In this document: positions 62,624-64,000 of the stretch, piece by piece
Layout of the letters: every line of letters starts with the position of its first letter
Position numbering within the stretch: the first letter of the stretch is position 1
DNA from: Pseudomonas japonica
GTDB taxonomy: Bacteria > Pseudomonadota > Gammaproteobacteria > Pseudomonadales > Pseudomonadaceae
Direction: 5' to 3'
Length of the DNA: 64,000 bases
Assembly: GCF_013522925.1 (NCBI RefSeq)
Contig: NZ_JAAMQU010000002.1
Span: 186,001 to 250,000 of the forward strand
Notes under the pieces: generated by a model
The model's input: only the letters and a program-made list of their open reading frames with translations
The model's database searches: none
Told to the model about the DNA's origin: nothing
Position numbers and translations under genes: made by a program

Positions 62624-63094
62624 TTATTTGAAGCGCGGGCCGGAACGTGTGTTGTTGCCCTTGGCGAGGCGGTCATACAGCACCACGTTCACCGTGGCGG
62701 CGAGGTTCATGCACCCCTGGGTTGGGATGTAGATCGTGTCCTCGCACCACTGGCGCAGGTCTTCATCCAGGCTGCCGTCTTCAGGCCCGAAGATGTACAG
62801 CGCCCGGTCGGGATGGGTATAGGTCGGCAACGGCCGGGCATCGTCCACCAGCTCGACGGCCACGGGCACGCAATCGAGCGGCAGGATCGACCGCAGGTCG
62901 TCCACGCCGATCAGCGGGATGTCGTAGTGCACCCGTTTGGTATCGGTCACGAAGTCCCGGGCGCGCTCGTAGCGGCGGCCGGTGTAGAACACCGAGTTCA
63001 CCCCATAGCAGCCCGCGGCGCGCATTACCGAGCCCACGTTTTCGGGAGACTTGGGGTTGTGCAGCCCGATGCAACTGTATCGCTTGTTCGCCAC
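62624..63094 (-). CDS. SPOUT-type RNA 2'-O-methyltransferase (TrmH family)
   Basis: 156 residues from GTG 63094. The SpoU motifs are present: GLHNPKSPENVGSVMRAAGCYG (motif 1), YIFGPEDGSLDE (motif 2) and IPTQGCMNLAATVNVVLYD (motif 3). It methylates tRNA or rRNA ribose; the length suits a TrmL-like minimal enzyme. The target is not certain. Confidence 0.88.
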   Translation of the reverse strand: MANKRYSCIGLHNPKSPENVGSVMRAAGCYGVNSVFYTGRRYERARDFVTDTKRVHYDIPLIGVDDLRSILPLDCVPVAVELVDDARPLPTYTHPDRALYIFGPEDGSLDEDLRQWCEDTIYIPTQGCMNLAATVNVVLYDRLAKGNNTRSGPRFK

Positions 63095-63240
63095 GGCCGG
63101 CCCCTGGTTGAAAAACGCGCGATTATCCGGGGCAGGGGGCGTGAGGGCAAGGATAAGCGCGACGGGGGGCTTGTGATCCCGCTGCCAGGGGGATAGCGTT
63201 ATGCCTTGCCCCAGCAACGAGAGGCCGTCGCTTGATCGCC

Positions 63241-63495
63241 ATGACCCGATACCTTTTGCTGTTGTCCCTCACCCTCACGGCTGTTGCCCAGGCCGCCACC
63301 GAGCCGCCCGCGCCCGTGGACGCGGCGCCTCCGGTACCTGCGGTTGCGCCAGCTACACCGTCCGTTCAGGGCGGGCCAGGCGCGGCCGCTCCGCCGGCAA
63401 GCCCAAGCTCGCCGTTGCCCGAACTGCAGGTGCCTCAGCCCCCTGCGGTCAGCCCGGCGGCGGCACGCAAGCCGGGCAGCGCGGAGGAAAGCTGA
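63241..63495 (+). CDS. Small Pro/Ala-rich exported protein
   Basis: 84 residues. A signal peptide (residues 1-19, TRYLLLLSLTLTAVAQA) is followed by a Pro/Ala-rich disordered chain (PPAPVDAAPPVPAVAP). No domain is visible. It is convergent with the cyclic-nucleotide-binding gene. The reading frame is plausible because of the signal peptide, but the gene lacks further support. Confidence 0.5.
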   Translation: MTRYLLLLSLTLTAVAQAATEPPAPVDAAPPVPAVAPATPSVQGGPGAAAPPASPSSPLPELQVPQPPAVSPAAARKPGSAEES

Positions 63496-63502
63496 GGCGC
63501 GC

Positions 63503-63967
63503 TCAGGACAGCCGCTGCCCGTCCGCCATGCGCAACCGTTTGGACAAGGCGATCGCCAGCGCGCGAATCAGCTTGGCGGCCACCTTCGGCGCTTCGGTCA
63601 TCATCTTCTCCAGCGAGTCCTTGCCCAGGCTGAGCAGCTGGCAATCCGTGGCCGCAAGGCAGGTGGCGGAGCGCCGCTCACCGTCGAGCACCGCCATTTC
63701 GCCAAACGAACGGCCCTTGCGCAGCAGCGCGATCTCGACCTGATTGCCCTCGGCATCGGTCTTGGACACTGAGACGTTGCCGTAGTGGATGATGCACATG
63801 AAGGTGCCGGCGTCGCCCTCGCTGAAGATACGGGCGCCTTGCTCCATGGAAACAATGCTGAAATAGCCCGCGGCCACGCCGCAGTCATCGGGGTGCAATT
63901 GGCTGAACAGGCCGCAATCCATCAGCATGATGCGGATTTCATTGTTCAGTGAAGCGGCGTTGGCCAT
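63503..63967 (-). CDS. Cyclic nucleotide-binding domain protein
   Basis: 154 residues, a CRP-type cyclic-nucleotide-binding fold without the helix-turn-helix: YFSIVSMEQGARIFSEGDAG, then RKGRSFGEMAVLDGERRSATCLA (the phosphate-binding cassette GEMAVLxGERRSA) and a C-terminal helix LIRALAIALSKRL. The cassette fits cAMP or cGMP binding. The ATG is at 63967. No DNA-binding domain follows, so it may act by protein contact. Its target is unknown. Confidence 0.88.
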   Translation of the reverse strand: MANAASLNNEIRIMLMDCGLFSQLHPDDCGVAAGYFSIVSMEQGARIFSEGDAGTFMCIIHYGNVSVSKTDAEGNQVEIALLRKGRSFGEMAVLDGERRSATCLAATDCQLLSLGKDSLEKMMTEAPKVAAKLIRALAIALSKRLRMADGQRLS

Positions 63968-64000
63968 GGTGGATGTCTTCGCTATGCCTTTGAAGGTTAT

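Overview
The window is about 64 kb of a GC-rich gammaproteobacterial chromosome, almost certainly Pseudomonas (putida/fluorescens type). The block M48 protease - TusA-like - PerM - Bcp - GcvR - DapA - BamC - MBL hydrolase - PurC - tRNA-Ser has the core order known from Pseudomonas. Ribonuclease D-YcgL, two LPS phosphoethanolamine transferases, a Pseudomonas-type metallothionein and an AlgE-family protein fit the same genus.

Layout. 1-9.8 kb: an NfeR/YqjI-like PadR regulator (cut by the left edge), a bifunctional penicillin-binding protein, a metallothionein, an MscS channel with a cyclic-nucleotide domain, a LysR regulator divergent from an ArgD-like aminotransferase, a DUF4174 protein and a BepA-like protease. 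10-16.4 kb: conserved housekeeping genes ending in purC and tRNA-Ser(CGA). 16.4-19 kb: an AT-richer insert beside the tRNA carrying a DarT-DarG toxin-antitoxin pair. 19-26.5 kb: a soluble two-PAS chemotaxis receptor (BdlA-like), a TPR-GT41-methyltransferase fusion, and a 1028-residue Ser/Thr-rich protein built from 121 octapeptide units. The receptor and the repeat protein each have a good sigma-28 (FliA) promoter match, so this looks like a small flagellar-regulon module in which the glycosyltransferase probably decorates the repeat protein.

27-33.6 kb: an envelope-modification cluster with two COG4705 membrane proteins, a methyltransferase-like protein, a DUF3606 protein, an Ais/PmrG-like phosphatase, a PAP2 phosphatase and EptA. 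A second EptA lies at 56.7 kb. Four of these promoters share a T-rich 16-mer resembling the ColR box. 33.8-41 kb: an AlgE-type epimerase homologue in which all four catalytic residues are replaced, a small coiled-coil protein behind a LexA-like operator, a quinone reductase/LysR pair and a hybrid histidine kinase. 41.3-47.4 kb: a seven-gene ter stress operon (two phosphoribosyltransferase-type proteins, HAD, CitE-like lyase, TerB, TerC, TerD). 47.4-55.4 kb: a complete accessory chemotaxis operon, with one receptor carrying a CheZ-like tail. 55.8-64 kb: small conserved genes, EptA2, rnd-ycgL, a hydroxyacid dehydrogenase, nitroreductase, a YcgN-type protein, a SPOUT methyltransferase and a cyclic-nucleotide-binding protein.

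All assignments come from reading the sequence and from remembered family motifs; no database search was run.
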